Source: Clostridia bacterium (GTDB lineage: Bacteria; Bacillota; Clostridia; Oscillospirales; Acutalibacteraceae). Taken from it: a DNA stretch of 56,948 bases. Positions 24,709 to 32,660 of the stretch are shown piece by piece. The notes below the pieces were generated by a model. That model did not search any database. It saw only the letters and a list, made by a program, of their open reading frames with translations, and had not been told where the DNA came from. Positions within the stretch are counted from its first letter, which is position 1. Each line of letters begins with the position of its first letter. A program made the position numbers and the translations under genes. The stretch is from positions 1 to 56,948 of the forward strand of contig JAFQSY010000025.1 in the NCBI GenBank assembly GCA_017409265.1, in the 5' to 3' direction.

Positions 24709-26223
24709 ATGTCAACAGTGAACGAAAACGTTGAAGCAACTACTAAATCGGCGCTTTTAAAGAACAGACGATTTGTCGGCACAAAAGAAACAGTTGCTTA
24801 TGTTCTTGAAGATACGGCACAGAGCCTGAACATTAATGATTTTAAAGACAGATACATATACGACGTTGTAAAAATCGATTTCAGCTATCTTGCGATTCAG
24901 AACATAGTTGCAACCGTATGGGATACCTTTAACGACACATTTATCGGTGTTATTGTTGAAAAAACCAGAACCCGTTGGGGTAAATTCAGACCCTATCTTC
25001 TTCTCGGTCAGATTCCGCTGACAATACTCGGATTATGGTATTGGCTGATTCCCTTTATCTTCCCCGATACTCCGGGCGATTATCTCCCCAAATGGATTTT
25101 CTATTTTGCAATGTCAATCATCACCGAAACCGCTAACACCTTCACCTCCATTTCCCGAGCAGGCTTCGGTTCCACGATAACACCCGAGCCGTTGGACCGT
25201 TCGCGGCTTATTGCAACGGCGAATCTTATGTCGCACTTTGTTGAAGATGTTCCGAAGCAGATTTTCGGTATTATCTATGACCTCATAATCAACAATAAGA
25301 TTAAGGTCAAGCTTCCCAAGCTTTTCGCAGGCTTCGGTGTTTCCTTTGCAGTTCTCGGCGCTGCGTTCTGTCTGTATTTCTTCCTCACCACAAGAGAAAG
25401 AGTTGCACAGACCATCAAGAAACCAAGCGTAATTCAGGGCTTGAAAGCAATCGTTACAAACAAACCGATGTTTATTCAGGTGCTTTCATCGTTCCTTAAC
25501 GGTTTCGCAGTCGGCACAAGCCGAACAAACTTCTATATCGACGTTATCGGCTCTATTACCTGGAAAACTATTGTTGGTATTCCGGCATTCCCGGTTAAGT
25601 TTATCAGTTACAGCTTTGTTGAGCCGCTCAGAAAGAGATTTTCAACAAAAGCTCTGTGGATTTTTGAGGATGCCTGGACTGATATGCTGTGGCTGATTGT
25701 TTTCGGCATAGGTTCAATTAACAACAACTTCCAGAAGAAGCATATTATTTTGCCGATGATGGGTATTGAAGAAATCTTCGAGATGTGTATCTACGGCTTA
25801 AGACGAGTTATTCCTGCGGAAATCAGCAACGAGTCAATGGACTATTGCGAATGGAAAAACGGCTACCGAGCAGAGGCTATGATAGGCGTTGCGCAAACAA
25901 CAATTGCAAAGCTTCAGCAGGCAGTTATGGGCAGTATTAACAGCCTTGTTCTTAAGGGCATCGGATATGTTCAGGGAGCCACGGTCGGAACACAGACCGA
26001 CAGAACAAAATGGTGGATTTTCGCTCTCGGTACGGGTGTTCCCATTATCACAGGTGCTCTCGGCATCATTCCCAAGCTTTTCTATCCCATTACGGCTGAT
26101 AAGCGTAACCTTATGTACGCCGAGCTTCGTGAAAGAAGAAGCAAGGTTGCCGACAGAATGAATAAAGCAACAACTGCTGAAGAGGTTGCAGAAATCGCAG
26201 ATTCACAGTTTATCGTTAAATAA
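24709..26223 (+). CDS. GPH-family (MelB-like) sugar:cation symporter
   Basis: A 504-residue MFS-type carrier with about 11-12 membrane segments. Features of the glycoside-pentoside-hexuronide family are seen: the D-rich loop VWDTFNDTFIGVIVEKTRTRWGKFRPYLL in the first third (Asp for cation, RxxWGKFRPYLL after TM2), and SMDYCEWKNGYRAEAMIG before TM9, a close match to the family motif DYxEWKTGxRxEG. It probably imports a glycoside or oligosaccharide released by extracellular enzymes such as the GH3. The membrane-embedded Asp residues appear intact. Confidence 0.82.
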   Translation: MSTVNENVEATTKSALLKNRRFVGTKETVAYVLEDTAQSLNINDFKDRYIYDVVKIDFSYLAIQNIVATVWDTFNDTFIGVIVEKTRTRWGKFRPYLLLGQIPLTILGLWYWLIPFIFPDTPGDYLPKWIFYFAMSIITETANTFTSISRAGFGSTITPEPLDRSRLIATANLMSHFVEDVPKQIFGIIYDLIINNKIKVKLPKLFAGFGVSFAVLGAAFCLYFFLTTRERVAQTIKKPSVIQGLKAIVTNKPMFIQVLSSFLNGFAVGTSRTNFYIDVIGSITWKTIVGIPAFPVKFISYSFVEPLRKRFSTKALWIFEDAWTDMLWLIVFGIGSINNNFQKKHIILPMMGIEEIFEMCIYGLRRVIPAEISNESMDYCEWKNGYRAEAMIGVAQTTIAKLQQAVMGSINSLVLKGIGYVQGATVGTQTDRTKWWIFALGTGVPIITGALGIIPKLFYPITADKRNLMYAELRERRSKVADRMNKATTAEEVAEIADSQFIVK

Positions 26224-26233
26224 CAAAAATGAA

Positions 26234-26268
26234 ACGGGCAGTATCAATTTCTAATTGATACTGCCCAT
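26234..26268 (+). terminator. Strong hairpin after the transporter gene
   Basis: GGGCAGTATCAATT pairs with AATTGATACTGCCC around TCT. The T-run is missing (ATTGTG follows), so it may stabilise or weakly terminate the mRNA. Confidence 0.55.
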
Positions 26269-26376
26269 TGTGTTAATGCTTAAGCAAAAGACAACCCCCG
26301 GTACAGCCGGGGGCAAAAAAGACTTCAGTAAAGCCAAAACGGGCGAGCTCAAAGCAAGCCCAAAAGGAATGGAAGA

Positions 26377-26446
26377 AAATTAAACCTCCAAGTATAATAG
26401 TAGTGGTTTGGCAGCCGCATTACTAAAATAAAAGGAGGTTTAATTT
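26377..26446 (+). promoter_or_regulatory. 5' UTR stem-loop sequestering the tnpA ribosome binding site
   Basis: AAATTAAACCTCC (26377-26389) is a perfect complement of GGAGGTTTAATTT (26434-26446), which contains the Shine-Dalgarno sequence of tnpA. Folding would hide the site. IS200 elements are known to repress transposase translation with a leader stem-loop of this kind. Confidence 0.75.
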
Positions 26447-26447
26447 T

Positions 26448-26921
26448 ATGAAAAAAGAAAGCGAGATAAGAAGTTCATCACACACAAAGTACAGGTGTCA
26501 GTATCACATAGTTTTTGCTCCAAAATACAGAAGAAGAGTAATCTACGGAGAACTGAAAAAAGATATCGGACAGATATTGAGAAAATTGTGTGAGCAAAAT
26601 AATGTAGAAATACTTGAGGCAGAAGCGTGTACCGACCACATCCACATGCTTGTAAGTATCCCGCCGCATATAAGTGTAGCACAATTCATGGGATATCTCA
26701 AGGTAAAAAGTACATTGATGATTTTCGACCGACACGCAAATTTAAAGTATAAGTACGGTTCCAGAAGTTTCTGGTGCAGAGGGTATTACGTAGATACAGT
26801 CGGACGAAACAAAAAGCAAATAGCAGAATACATAAGGAATCAGCTTGAAGAAGATTACGCAGTAGACCAAGTCACAATGAAAGAGTACATAGACCCGTTT
26901 ACGGGTAGCAAGACAAAGTAG
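26448..26921 (+). CDS. tnpA: IS200/IS605-family TnpA transposase
   Basis: A 157-residue Y1-type single-strand transposase at full family length. The metal-binding HUH motif is HIH in CTDHIHMLVSIPP, and the catalytic Tyr is in GYYVDTVG near residue 110. YHIVFAPKYRRRV at the N-terminus is typical of the family. It catalyses peel-and-paste transposition of single-stranded DNA at the terminal hairpins. Confidence 0.95.
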   Translation: MKKESEIRSSSHTKYRCQYHIVFAPKYRRRVIYGELKKDIGQILRKLCEQNNVEILEAEACTDHIHMLVSIPPHISVAQFMGYLKVKSTLMIFDRHANLKYKYGSRSFWCRGYYVDTVGRNKKQIAEYIRNQLEEDYAVDQVTMKEYIDPFTGSKTK

Positions 26922-27219
26922 GCAAAATAAAACATCTGCTCGGGAGCGGCTGTCAGTAATTGTAATGCGCTGCTAAACCTTCAACGCCCCTTCCAGAGGC
27001 TAAGCCTGCATCAACCCCTTTTAGGGGTTTGTGATTGTTTTAATACATTAATTGATAAAGCATTTGTGTTATATTTATATATAGTATTTAGAAATAAAGA
27101 TATGAAAATGAACTTTCATGAAGACATTATCTCGCAATCAATATGTGCAAATAAAAATTCTAAAGTAACAAAAAAGCAACCCGATGTCACTTTGGACGAA
27201 AAAACATATAAAAACCATC

Positions 27220-27250
27220 TTGACTCTCACGTTACGTTATGGTTTATAAT
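27220..27250 (+). promoter_or_regulatory. MerR-type promoter with long spacer
   Basis: TTGACT (27220-27225) and TATAAT (27245-27250) are 19 bases apart, the over-long spacing that MerR-family activators correct by twisting DNA. A small dyad ACGT-T-ACGT (27229-27237) lies near the centre. It stands just ahead of the MerR-type gene, which suggests autoregulation. Confidence 0.65.
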
Positions 27251-27269
27251 CATACCAGAGGTGATGAGA

Positions 27270-28001
27270 ATGCATATCAAAGAGTTTGCGGAGTTGACGG
27301 GTGTCAGCGTGCGCACGCTGCACTATTACGATGAAATCGGGCTGTTGAAGCCTGCGTTTGTTGATGAACAAAACGGTTACAGAGATTATGATGAAAAATC
27401 GCTCGAGCGGATGGTTGAAATTCTGTTTTACCGTGAACTTGATTTCCCGCTGAAAAGTATACTTGAAATTCTGTCGTCACCCGATTACGACAAAACAGCG
27501 GCAATCCGAAAGCAAAAAGAACTGCTGAAACTCAAAAAAGAGCGTTTGGAAAGGCTGATTTCTGCCCTCAATGAAGCCGAGAAAGGAGGGATACCGATGA
27601 ACACATTTAATAATAATGAATACGAAGCTGCACGCAAGCAGTATGCAGATGAAGCAAAACAGCGTTGGGGTAACACGGATGTCTACAAGGAAAGTCAAGT
27701 AAAAACCGCAGGATATTCCCCCGACAAATGGAACGATGTAAACGCAGGACTGAACGCAGGCCTTGCCGAGTTTGCTGATGAACTCAAAAAAGGTGCAACC
27801 TCCGAAAGCGAATCCGTTCAGTCACTCGTGAAAAAGCTTCAGCAATATATAACCGATAATTTCTACACCTGCACCCCTGAAATCCTCAAAGGGTTAGGTC
27901 AGATGTATGTGGCCGATGAACGTTTCAAAACCAACATCGACAAAAATGGAGCAGGTACAGCGGAATTTATATCCGAAGCCATTAAATTTTATTGCAAGTA
28001 A
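27270..28001 (+). CDS. MerR-family regulator with TipAS drug-binding domain
   Basis: A 243-residue regulator. The winged-helix N-terminus reads MHIKEFAELTGVSVRTLHYYDEIGLL, followed by the coiled-coil dimer helix (about 75-105). Residues about 115-243 form an all-helical TipAS-like domain (YADEAKQRWGNTDVYKES and a C-terminal FISEAIKFYCK), known from TipA-type proteins to bind thiopeptides or other antibiotics. The ATG at 27270 fits AGAGGTG at 27257-27263; the long upstream extension of the frame lies in promoter DNA and is not coding. No efflux gene is adjacent downstream, so its targets besides itself are unclear. Confidence 0.88.
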   Translation: MHIKEFAELTGVSVRTLHYYDEIGLLKPAFVDEQNGYRDYDEKSLERMVEILFYRELDFPLKSILEILSSPDYDKTAAIRKQKELLKLKKERLERLISALNEAEKGGIPMNTFNNNEYEAARKQYADEAKQRWGNTDVYKESQVKTAGYSPDKWNDVNAGLNAGLAEFADELKKGATSESESVQSLVKKLQQYITDNFYTCTPEILKGLGQMYVADERFKTNIDKNGAGTAEFISEAIKFYCK

Positions 28002-28007
28002 AAGCAT

Positions 28008-28042
28008 AACATCCTCTGTCGTACGGTAGAGGATGTTTTTGT
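28008..28042 (+). terminator. Rho-independent terminator
   Basis: AACATCCTCT (28008-28017) pairs with AGAGGATGTT (28028-28037), followed by T-run. The following 28043-28250 contains nothing I can assign. Confidence 0.85.
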
Positions 28043-28252
28043 CTTTAGGGCAAAAGCTGTGGTTATATTCCATAACTTTTGCCTTTCTTTTTGTTTAAAA
28101 CATAGAAGTTGCAGCTTTTCAGAAAGTTTTTGCGTAACATTTCGTGTTTTTCGTCATATATATATGAAAACATTTTCAGGAGAAATATATTTCTCTATAA
28201 AAATAGGTTTCAAAAGTGAACGAAAGAAGAAGATTCCAATGGGTTAGTTATT

Positions 28253-28280
28253 TGACAATTAAAGTTCAAGATGTTAAAAT
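28253..28280 (+). promoter_or_regulatory. Promoter of the secreted metallopeptidase gene
   Basis: Consensus TTGACA (28253-28258), 16-base spacer, TAAAAT (28275-28280), directly before the ribosome binding site. Confidence 0.65.
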
Positions 28281-28295
28281 CAAGAAGGTGAAAAA

Positions 28296-29711
28296 TTGAA
28301 AACTAGAAGAATTATCTCAACAATCATTTCCCTTGCTTTATGTGCTTTGGTTTTGCTCGGAAGTGTTACTACAGCTTATGGCAATACAGATGCTGATATG
28401 TATTCCGATGGAAATTATAACGAAGGCACAAGATTTGGCGATTTGTTAACCAACTTTATTTCCTCGATGTTTTTAAACGAAAAAACACAAATTCAATCAA
28501 AAGGCTCAACTATAGAAGTCAGACCACCGTTTATTATTGCGCCGCTTCACAGCGAAGCGAGCTTTTTCAGTTCAATAGTGTCATGGGTGTTCGTATACAC
28601 AAATGTTACGGTTGAGGGATATGAAGGCAATTACGTAAAGGTAAAAGTCAATAAGACAGATAAAAAAGGCTATATTCATGAAATTTTGTTAACTTCTGAT
28701 AAAAGCTATCTTGTGCAGCAATTCAGTAATATTTATGTCGGCAGCTCCAAAAAAATCCTGAAGGATTACAATAACCCGGAAGATTTCAGTTGGTCTGTTT
28801 CACAAGATGGAATAATATCTCTTAACAAGCAAACCGGCGAGATAAAAGGTTTAAAACCCGGAACTGTAACTGTAACGGCTAAATATAATGGAAAAACAAA
28901 CAAATGCGTTGTTTCTTCTATAAATCCGTGGAAAAAGAAAGAAACATCTGTAGCAACAAAAGATATAACTGTAAAATCCAATCCTGAAAGCAGTAGCTAT
29001 AAGAATTTTGATAAAGGGACAATCAGCAAGGGAACAACTATTGTTGCTCGTGGTGATTTATCTGACGGAAGTGGATGGATATATGTTTCAGATAAAGCAG
29101 AAAAGGTTTGGGGATTTATCAAATTGTCCGATTTCCCGGGAATTGACTATCTTTTTACGGAATATCATTATTATGACCAAGGCTATAATATCCGTTTTGG
29201 CTCGGCAGAAAATAAAATTTATACATACGCCTCTGTTATGAATGATATAATGATAGATTTATTTAATCTCAAAATCAATCCGTACGTTTATTCATACACA
29301 TCACCTGCTGATCAGTGTAAAATTTTGCGATATGGTTCTGTTAAGTCAAACAATCTTGCAAGTTCGTGTCCCAAAAACGGAAGTCATGATAAAGAATCTT
29401 GTTTGACAACCGACACATTAAGAGAAGTTATGTATAGCCAAGGGAATAATGCCGGAAATGATTATGCAGCAAAAACTGTATGGACGGGACATATTATGGA
29501 TGGGCATAAAAGATCAAACTCTCAAAGAAATCCAACTTTTATAATCATCTTTACAACAGGAAACACAGTAAACAAACAGACATATACAAACAAATCAGAT
29601 TCAAATATTCGCAAGTATAGTATTTATGAGCTTATTCACGAAACATCTCACCAATTAGGAACGAGAGATCATTATTGCTACGGAAAAAGATCCTGCCACA
29701 AATGTCTGTAA
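28296..29711 (+). CDS. Secreted SH3b/Ig-like metallopeptidase, frameshifted near the 3' end
   Basis: A 471-residue exported protein. The TTG start at 28296 follows AGAAGGTG and opens a signal peptide (cleavage near AYG-NTD). A first SH3b-like region spans about 65-130, a bacterial Ig-like (BIG2) segment about 145-205 (LNKQTGEIKGLKPGTVTVTAKYNGK), and a second SH3b-like region about 210-285. The C-terminal region ends in HETSHQLGTRDH (about 448-459), an HExxHxxGxxD/H zinc-protease motif of the metzincin type. The frame stops 17 codons later, just after an AAAAA run (29684-29688). Dropping one A restores 57 more Cys-rich codons. It is AT-rich, like the lipoprotein gene that follows, with which it forms a pair. 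Confidence 0.75.
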   Translation: MKTRRIISTIISLALCALVLLGSVTTAYGNTDADMYSDGNYNEGTRFGDLLTNFISSMFLNEKTQIQSKGSTIEVRPPFIIAPLHSEASFFSSIVSWVFVYTNVTVEGYEGNYVKVKVNKTDKKGYIHEILLTSDKSYLVQQFSNIYVGSSKKILKDYNNPEDFSWSVSQDGIISLNKQTGEIKGLKPGTVTVTAKYNGKTNKCVVSSINPWKKKETSVATKDITVKSNPESSSYKNFDKGTISKGTTIVARGDLSDGSGWIYVSDKAEKVWGFIKLSDFPGIDYLFTEYHYYDQGYNIRFGSAENKIYTYASVMNDIMIDLFNLKINPYVYSYTSPADQCKILRYGSVKSNNLASSCPKNGSHDKESCLTTDTLREVMYSQGNNAGNDYAAKTVWTGHIMDGHKRSNSQRNPTFIIIFTTGNTVNKQTYTNKSDSNIRKYSIYELIHETSHQLGTRDHYCYGKRSCHKCL

Positions 29712-29862
29712 AAACCCTTATTGTGATGAGTGTGTTGATAATAAGACTGCGCCATTTTGCATAATGAATTTACCGTTTAATGTCGAATCTTATGATGTTG
29801 ATGAGTTGTTTTGTGATGAATGTAAACAAACAATAAAAGCACATTTGGCAGAGCATCATTAA
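29689..29862 (+). pseudogene. Displaced 3' end of the metallopeptidase gene (other frame)
   Basis: This frame begins DPATNVCKNPYCDECV and continues through FCIMNLPF and ELFCDECKQ to a stop at 29860-29862, 15 bases before the next start. Regular Cys pairs directly after DHYCYGK match how I recall this HExxH family ending. It therefore looks like the true C-terminus, cut off by a one-base gain in the A-run. A sequencing or assembly error, a real mutation, phase variation or programmed slippage are all possible. Confidence 0.7.
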
Positions 29863-29877
29863 AAAGGAGAGGTAACT

Positions 29878-30666
29878 ATGAAGAAAATATTGTTTTTTGT
29901 ATTATGCTTTTTGCTTGTAATTATTTCCGGATGTAAAAACTCTATTATCGCAGAAAACAGTACAACAAAAAAGCTGGAGTCATATGTAGAATCAATTAAT
30001 AATGAAAGTGAAACTCAAACTTTAGAAAACAAAGAATTTACATTTACACAAAATGCAACACATAAGGAAACATTTTATGCCACAACGACAACTAAATCTT
30101 TAGAGCGTTACGACGATTCACCGACTACAGATACATTACAGTTTGATATAGAAACTCTAAAAGCATTAAAAAAAGCTGCCGAAATAATGTCTGATACAGA
30201 ATTTGAAAGTTACTTGGAAGAAAAACGTTTGGAATTGGCTTGGTTTGAAATGGTCAACACAACGGAAAAGTTTAACAGCTTGTTAGACGATATAGAAAAT
30301 ATATATGTTGCTGTTTTAGATGAGAATACACATAACGTGTTCTTGACTTATTATATAAATGAAAAAAGAGTTTTTCAATCTGTGTCATTTTCTGAAACAC
30401 GAAGATTTGGTTTTGATTTTTATGTTAACATTGAACCTTTTTATTATGCAAACATGGAAGGTGCAGAGTATACAAAAACTATAAATACCGATTTTGTAAA
30501 AGCGGATATTTATACCTTTGAAAACAAAACGGGTTTTTGTGCAGATGCGGTTTTAGGCGAACAAAAATTTGATATCCGTGTAAGTGAAACTCAGACTATT
30601 GAAGAATTCGAAGCAGATTTTGCAAGACTTGAATTTGTCAAAATCGGCGATTTGTTAAACGAATAA
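29878..30666 (+). CDS. Lipoprotein of unknown function
   Basis: A 262-residue protein with a type II signal peptide (lipobox IISGC, lipidated Cys19). A Ser/Thr/Asn-rich linker (about 20-85) leads to a globular domain with several beta strands (IYVAVLDENTHNVFLTYYI, FGFDFYVNIEPF). I do not recognise the family. It starts 15 bases after the restored stop of the metallopeptidase frame and shares its AT-rich composition, so the two probably work together at the cell surface, for example as a protease and its partner or inhibitor (inference). Confidence 0.7.
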   Translation: MKKILFFVLCFLLVIISGCKNSIIAENSTTKKLESYVESINNESETQTLENKEFTFTQNATHKETFYATTTTKSLERYDDSPTTDTLQFDIETLKALKKAAEIMSDTEFESYLEEKRLELAWFEMVNTTEKFNSLLDDIENIYVAVLDENTHNVFLTYYINEKRVFQSVSFSETRRFGFDFYVNIEPFYYANMEGAEYTKTINTDFVKADIYTFENKTGFCADAVLGEQKFDIRVSETQTIEEFEADFARLEFVKIGDLLNE

Positions 30667-30672
30667 GATTTA

Positions 30673-30706
30673 TGAGAACGGTTGCATTCGCAGCCGTTCT
30701 TTTATC
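30673..30706 (+). terminator. Rho-independent terminator
   Basis: AGAACGGTTGC... pairs with GCAGCCGTTCT with one G-T pair, followed by TTTT. Confidence 0.8.
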
Positions 30707-30743
30707 GTTGAAACAAACTAATCTCCGTACATTCGACAAAACA

Positions 30744-30791
30744 CAGACCTCCTTGTAAAATGGTGTTACCAAATACAAGGAGGCTGTTTTT
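30744..30791 (+). terminator. Second hairpin with T-run before the glycan operon
   Basis: CAG-A-CCTCCTTGTA (30744-30757) pairs with TACAAGGAGG-CTG (30774-30786), followed by TTTTTAT. It is upstream of the predicted promoter at 30812, so it is a backup terminator rather than an attenuator. Confidence 0.7.
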
Positions 30792-30811
30792 ATGCAAAGT
30801 ACGTTTATATA

Positions 30812-30840
30812 TTGAATTTTATCGGACATGCGTATATAAT
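30812..30840 (+). promoter_or_regulatory. Promoter of the pnuC-glycan operon
   Basis: TTGAAT (30812-30817), 17-base spacer, TATAAT (30835-30840). Confidence 0.7.
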
Positions 30841-30869
30841 GTTTTTAAGGAAAAAGGAGGGGACGAAGG

Positions 30870-31571
30870 TTGCCCGAAGCAAAGAACAAAAAGTTTTCAA
30901 AGAAGGATATATTCATTTTCATACTTATGGGCTGTACGGCGGTGTTGATTACTGCGGCAGGAATATATTTTAATCAGAGCTTTCTGCGGATACTTCCGCT
31001 TTATATTTCGCTTGTGGTCGGATTGCTTCAGTCGCGTGTCAATCGCTATGCGTGTCTTGTCGGCAGCATAAACTCGTTGCTTTACGGCGTGGTTTATTTT
31101 TATTATGGTCTTTACGGCTCGTTTTTTTCGGCAGTTCTTTTTTCGTTCCCGATACAGCTTCTGACATTTATCCGCTGGAACAAAAATAAATGGGAGCACT
31201 CAACTGTTTTGTGTAAGCTGACTGCAAAACAAAGAATATTGCTGACGGTCGGATTTATTGCAGCTCTGATTGCGATGTGGGTTATTCTTCCGCTTATCGG
31301 ATCGCAGTATGTTTTTCTTGACAGTCTGACAAACCTGCTCGGAATTGTGATTTATTTCCTGACGATGTTCGCTTTTGTTGAATATACATTCTTAATGATA
31401 ATCAACGGCATAATCGGCATTGCTTTGTATGTTCAGATGCTCGGTGAGACGCCCGAAATGACAACATATCTCATTTATTCGGTCTATTCGTTTATTTGCA
31501 TTGTTATTGCTTTCTTTCAGGCGAAAAAGATTTATAACAGTCAGCAGACAGAGGTGCAGAATGAAAATTGA
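30870..31571 (+). CDS. pnuC: PnuC-like nicotinamide riboside/mononucleotide transporter
   Basis: A 233-residue membrane protein with about seven hydrophobic segments. RINPUT-side features of PnuC are visible: QSRVNRYACLVGSINSLLYG, FPIQLLTFIRWNKNKW near residue 100, and a C-terminal helix ending in Lys residues. A TTG start is used, set 9 bases behind AAGGAGG. PnuC facilitates uptake of vitamin B3 nucleosides by trapping through phosphorylation. It is first in an operon of glycan enzymes, which is unexpected; the next gene starts inside its last codons. The family match is good, but the actual substrate could be another vitamin of the Pnu class. Confidence 0.78.
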   Translation: MPEAKNKKFSKKDIFIFILMGCTAVLITAAGIYFNQSFLRILPLYISLVVGLLQSRVNRYACLVGSINSLLYGVVYFYYGLYGSFFSAVLFSFPIQLLTFIRWNKNKWEHSTVLCKLTAKQRILLTVGFIAALIAMWVILPLIGSQYVFLDSLTNLLGIVIYFLTMFAFVEYTFLMIINGIIGIALYVQMLGETPEMTTYLIYSVYSFICIVIAFFQAKKIYNSQQTEVQNEN

Positions 31572-32631
31572 GCTTATCGGAAAACCGAAAATAATAATGT
31601 CAAATCCCGACAGCCGCCACGGATATTTTGCCTGGCCGACTGCCGTGCTTTTGCAGGACGGTAAAATTGCCGTCGGCGCCTCGGGCTTCAGAATCGAGCA
31701 TATCTGCCCGTTCGGAAAAGCCGTGATTTCTTACAGCTATGATAACGGCAAAACATACACTTTGCCTGCGCCCGTAATTGATACTCCGCTTGATGACAGG
31801 GATGCAGGAATCTGTCCTTTCGGCGAAAAGGGAGTTATTTTCACCTCGTTCAATAACTCTGCCGATATGCAAAGACTGCACAATAAAGATAACGCTTTTG
31901 TTCAGAGCTATATAGATACAATGACCAAGGCGGATGAGGAAAAATATCTCGGATCAAATTTCCGTATAAGCAGAGATTACGGAATTACATTCGGAAGGAT
32001 TTTTCGCTCGCCCGTAACCTCTCCTCACGGACCGGTACAGCTTATGGACGGAACGGTTTTGTGGGCAGGAACAAGGTTTGACGATGTTTTCGGCGGCATT
32101 GAAGTGCGCCGTCTTGATACGGAAAGCGGTGAAACCGAGCTTATCGGCAAAATAACGGCATCAGATAAAAATGTTGTTCTCAATGAGCCCCATTTGATTG
32201 AGCTTCCGGACGGCAGGCTTATCTGCCAAATCAGAGGTGAAAACGCAGAGCTTTTCAATGGCGGTGACGAAAAACTGTTTACCGTTTTTCAAAGTGTTTC
32301 CGATGACGGCGGCAAAACCTGGACAGAGCCCGAAATGCTTCTTGATAAAACGGGTGGAGCACCGCCTCATCTTATCCGTTTAAGCTCGGGCGTTCTTCTT
32401 TCGACATACGGCAGAAGAAAACAGCCCTACGGAATCATGGCGATGATTAGCCTTGACGGCGGAGAAAGCTGGGAAAAGGATATCCGCATTTATAAAAACA
32501 CCGCAAGTGACGATATAGGCTATCCCTCAACCGTTGAACTTTCAGACGGAACCTTGCTCACCGTTTTTTATGCAACCGAAGCTGAAGATAAGCCCTGCGT
32601 AATCATGCAGCAAAAATGGAAGATAGTATAA
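31561..32631 (+). CDS. Sialidase-like (BNR/Asp-box) protein, cytoplasmic
   Basis: A 356-residue six-bladed beta-propeller. Four Asp-boxes of the SxDxGxTW type are visible: SYDNGKTY, SRDYGITF, SDDGGKTW and SLDGGESW. The start at 31561 overlaps the pnuC end by 11 bases. No signal peptide is present, so it acts inside the cell. The Arg triad of true sialidases cannot be confirmed: FRIEHI, RDAG and GRRKQ carry candidate Arg. It may therefore be an exo-sialidase-family glycosidase of other specificity. Its placement with carriers and GH92 suggests breakdown of imported glycan pieces. Confidence 0.72.
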   Translation: MKIELIGKPKIIMSNPDSRHGYFAWPTAVLLQDGKIAVGASGFRIEHICPFGKAVISYSYDNGKTYTLPAPVIDTPLDDRDAGICPFGEKGVIFTSFNNSADMQRLHNKDNAFVQSYIDTMTKADEEKYLGSNFRISRDYGITFGRIFRSPVTSPHGPVQLMDGTVLWAGTRFDDVFGGIEVRRLDTESGETELIGKITASDKNVVLNEPHLIELPDGRLICQIRGENAELFNGGDEKLFTVFQSVSDDGGKTWTEPEMLLDKTGGAPPHLIRLSSGVLLSTYGRRKQPYGIMAMISLDGGESWEKDIRIYKNTASDDIGYPSTVELSDGTLLTVFYATEAEDKPCVIMQQKWKIV

Positions 32632-32660
32632 AAATAATTGTTTTATAAGGGAAGATACAT

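Larger units (their letters stand above)
26290..27035 (+). mobile_element. IS200-type insertion element (tnpA only)
   Basis: A single Y1 transposase gene is flanked by subterminal hairpins of the kind recognised by IS200/IS605 enzymes: left CCCCCGG-TACAG-CCGGGGG (26295-26313) and right AACCCCT-TTT-AGGGGTT (27013-27029). No tnpB is present. The exact cleavage points cannot be set by eye, so the borders are approximate. All parts look intact, so recent activity is possible. Confidence 0.85.

Noticed and set aside
27066-27269. N-terminal extension of the MerR protein by 68 codons
   Set aside because: The region contains the -35/-10 promoter and no ribosome binding site; MerR proteins start directly at the helix-turn-helix, as from 27270.
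30744-30791. Riboswitch before pnuC
   Set aside because: The hairpin lies upstream of the best promoter (30812-30840) and no known aptamer pattern was seen, so a backup terminator is simpler.
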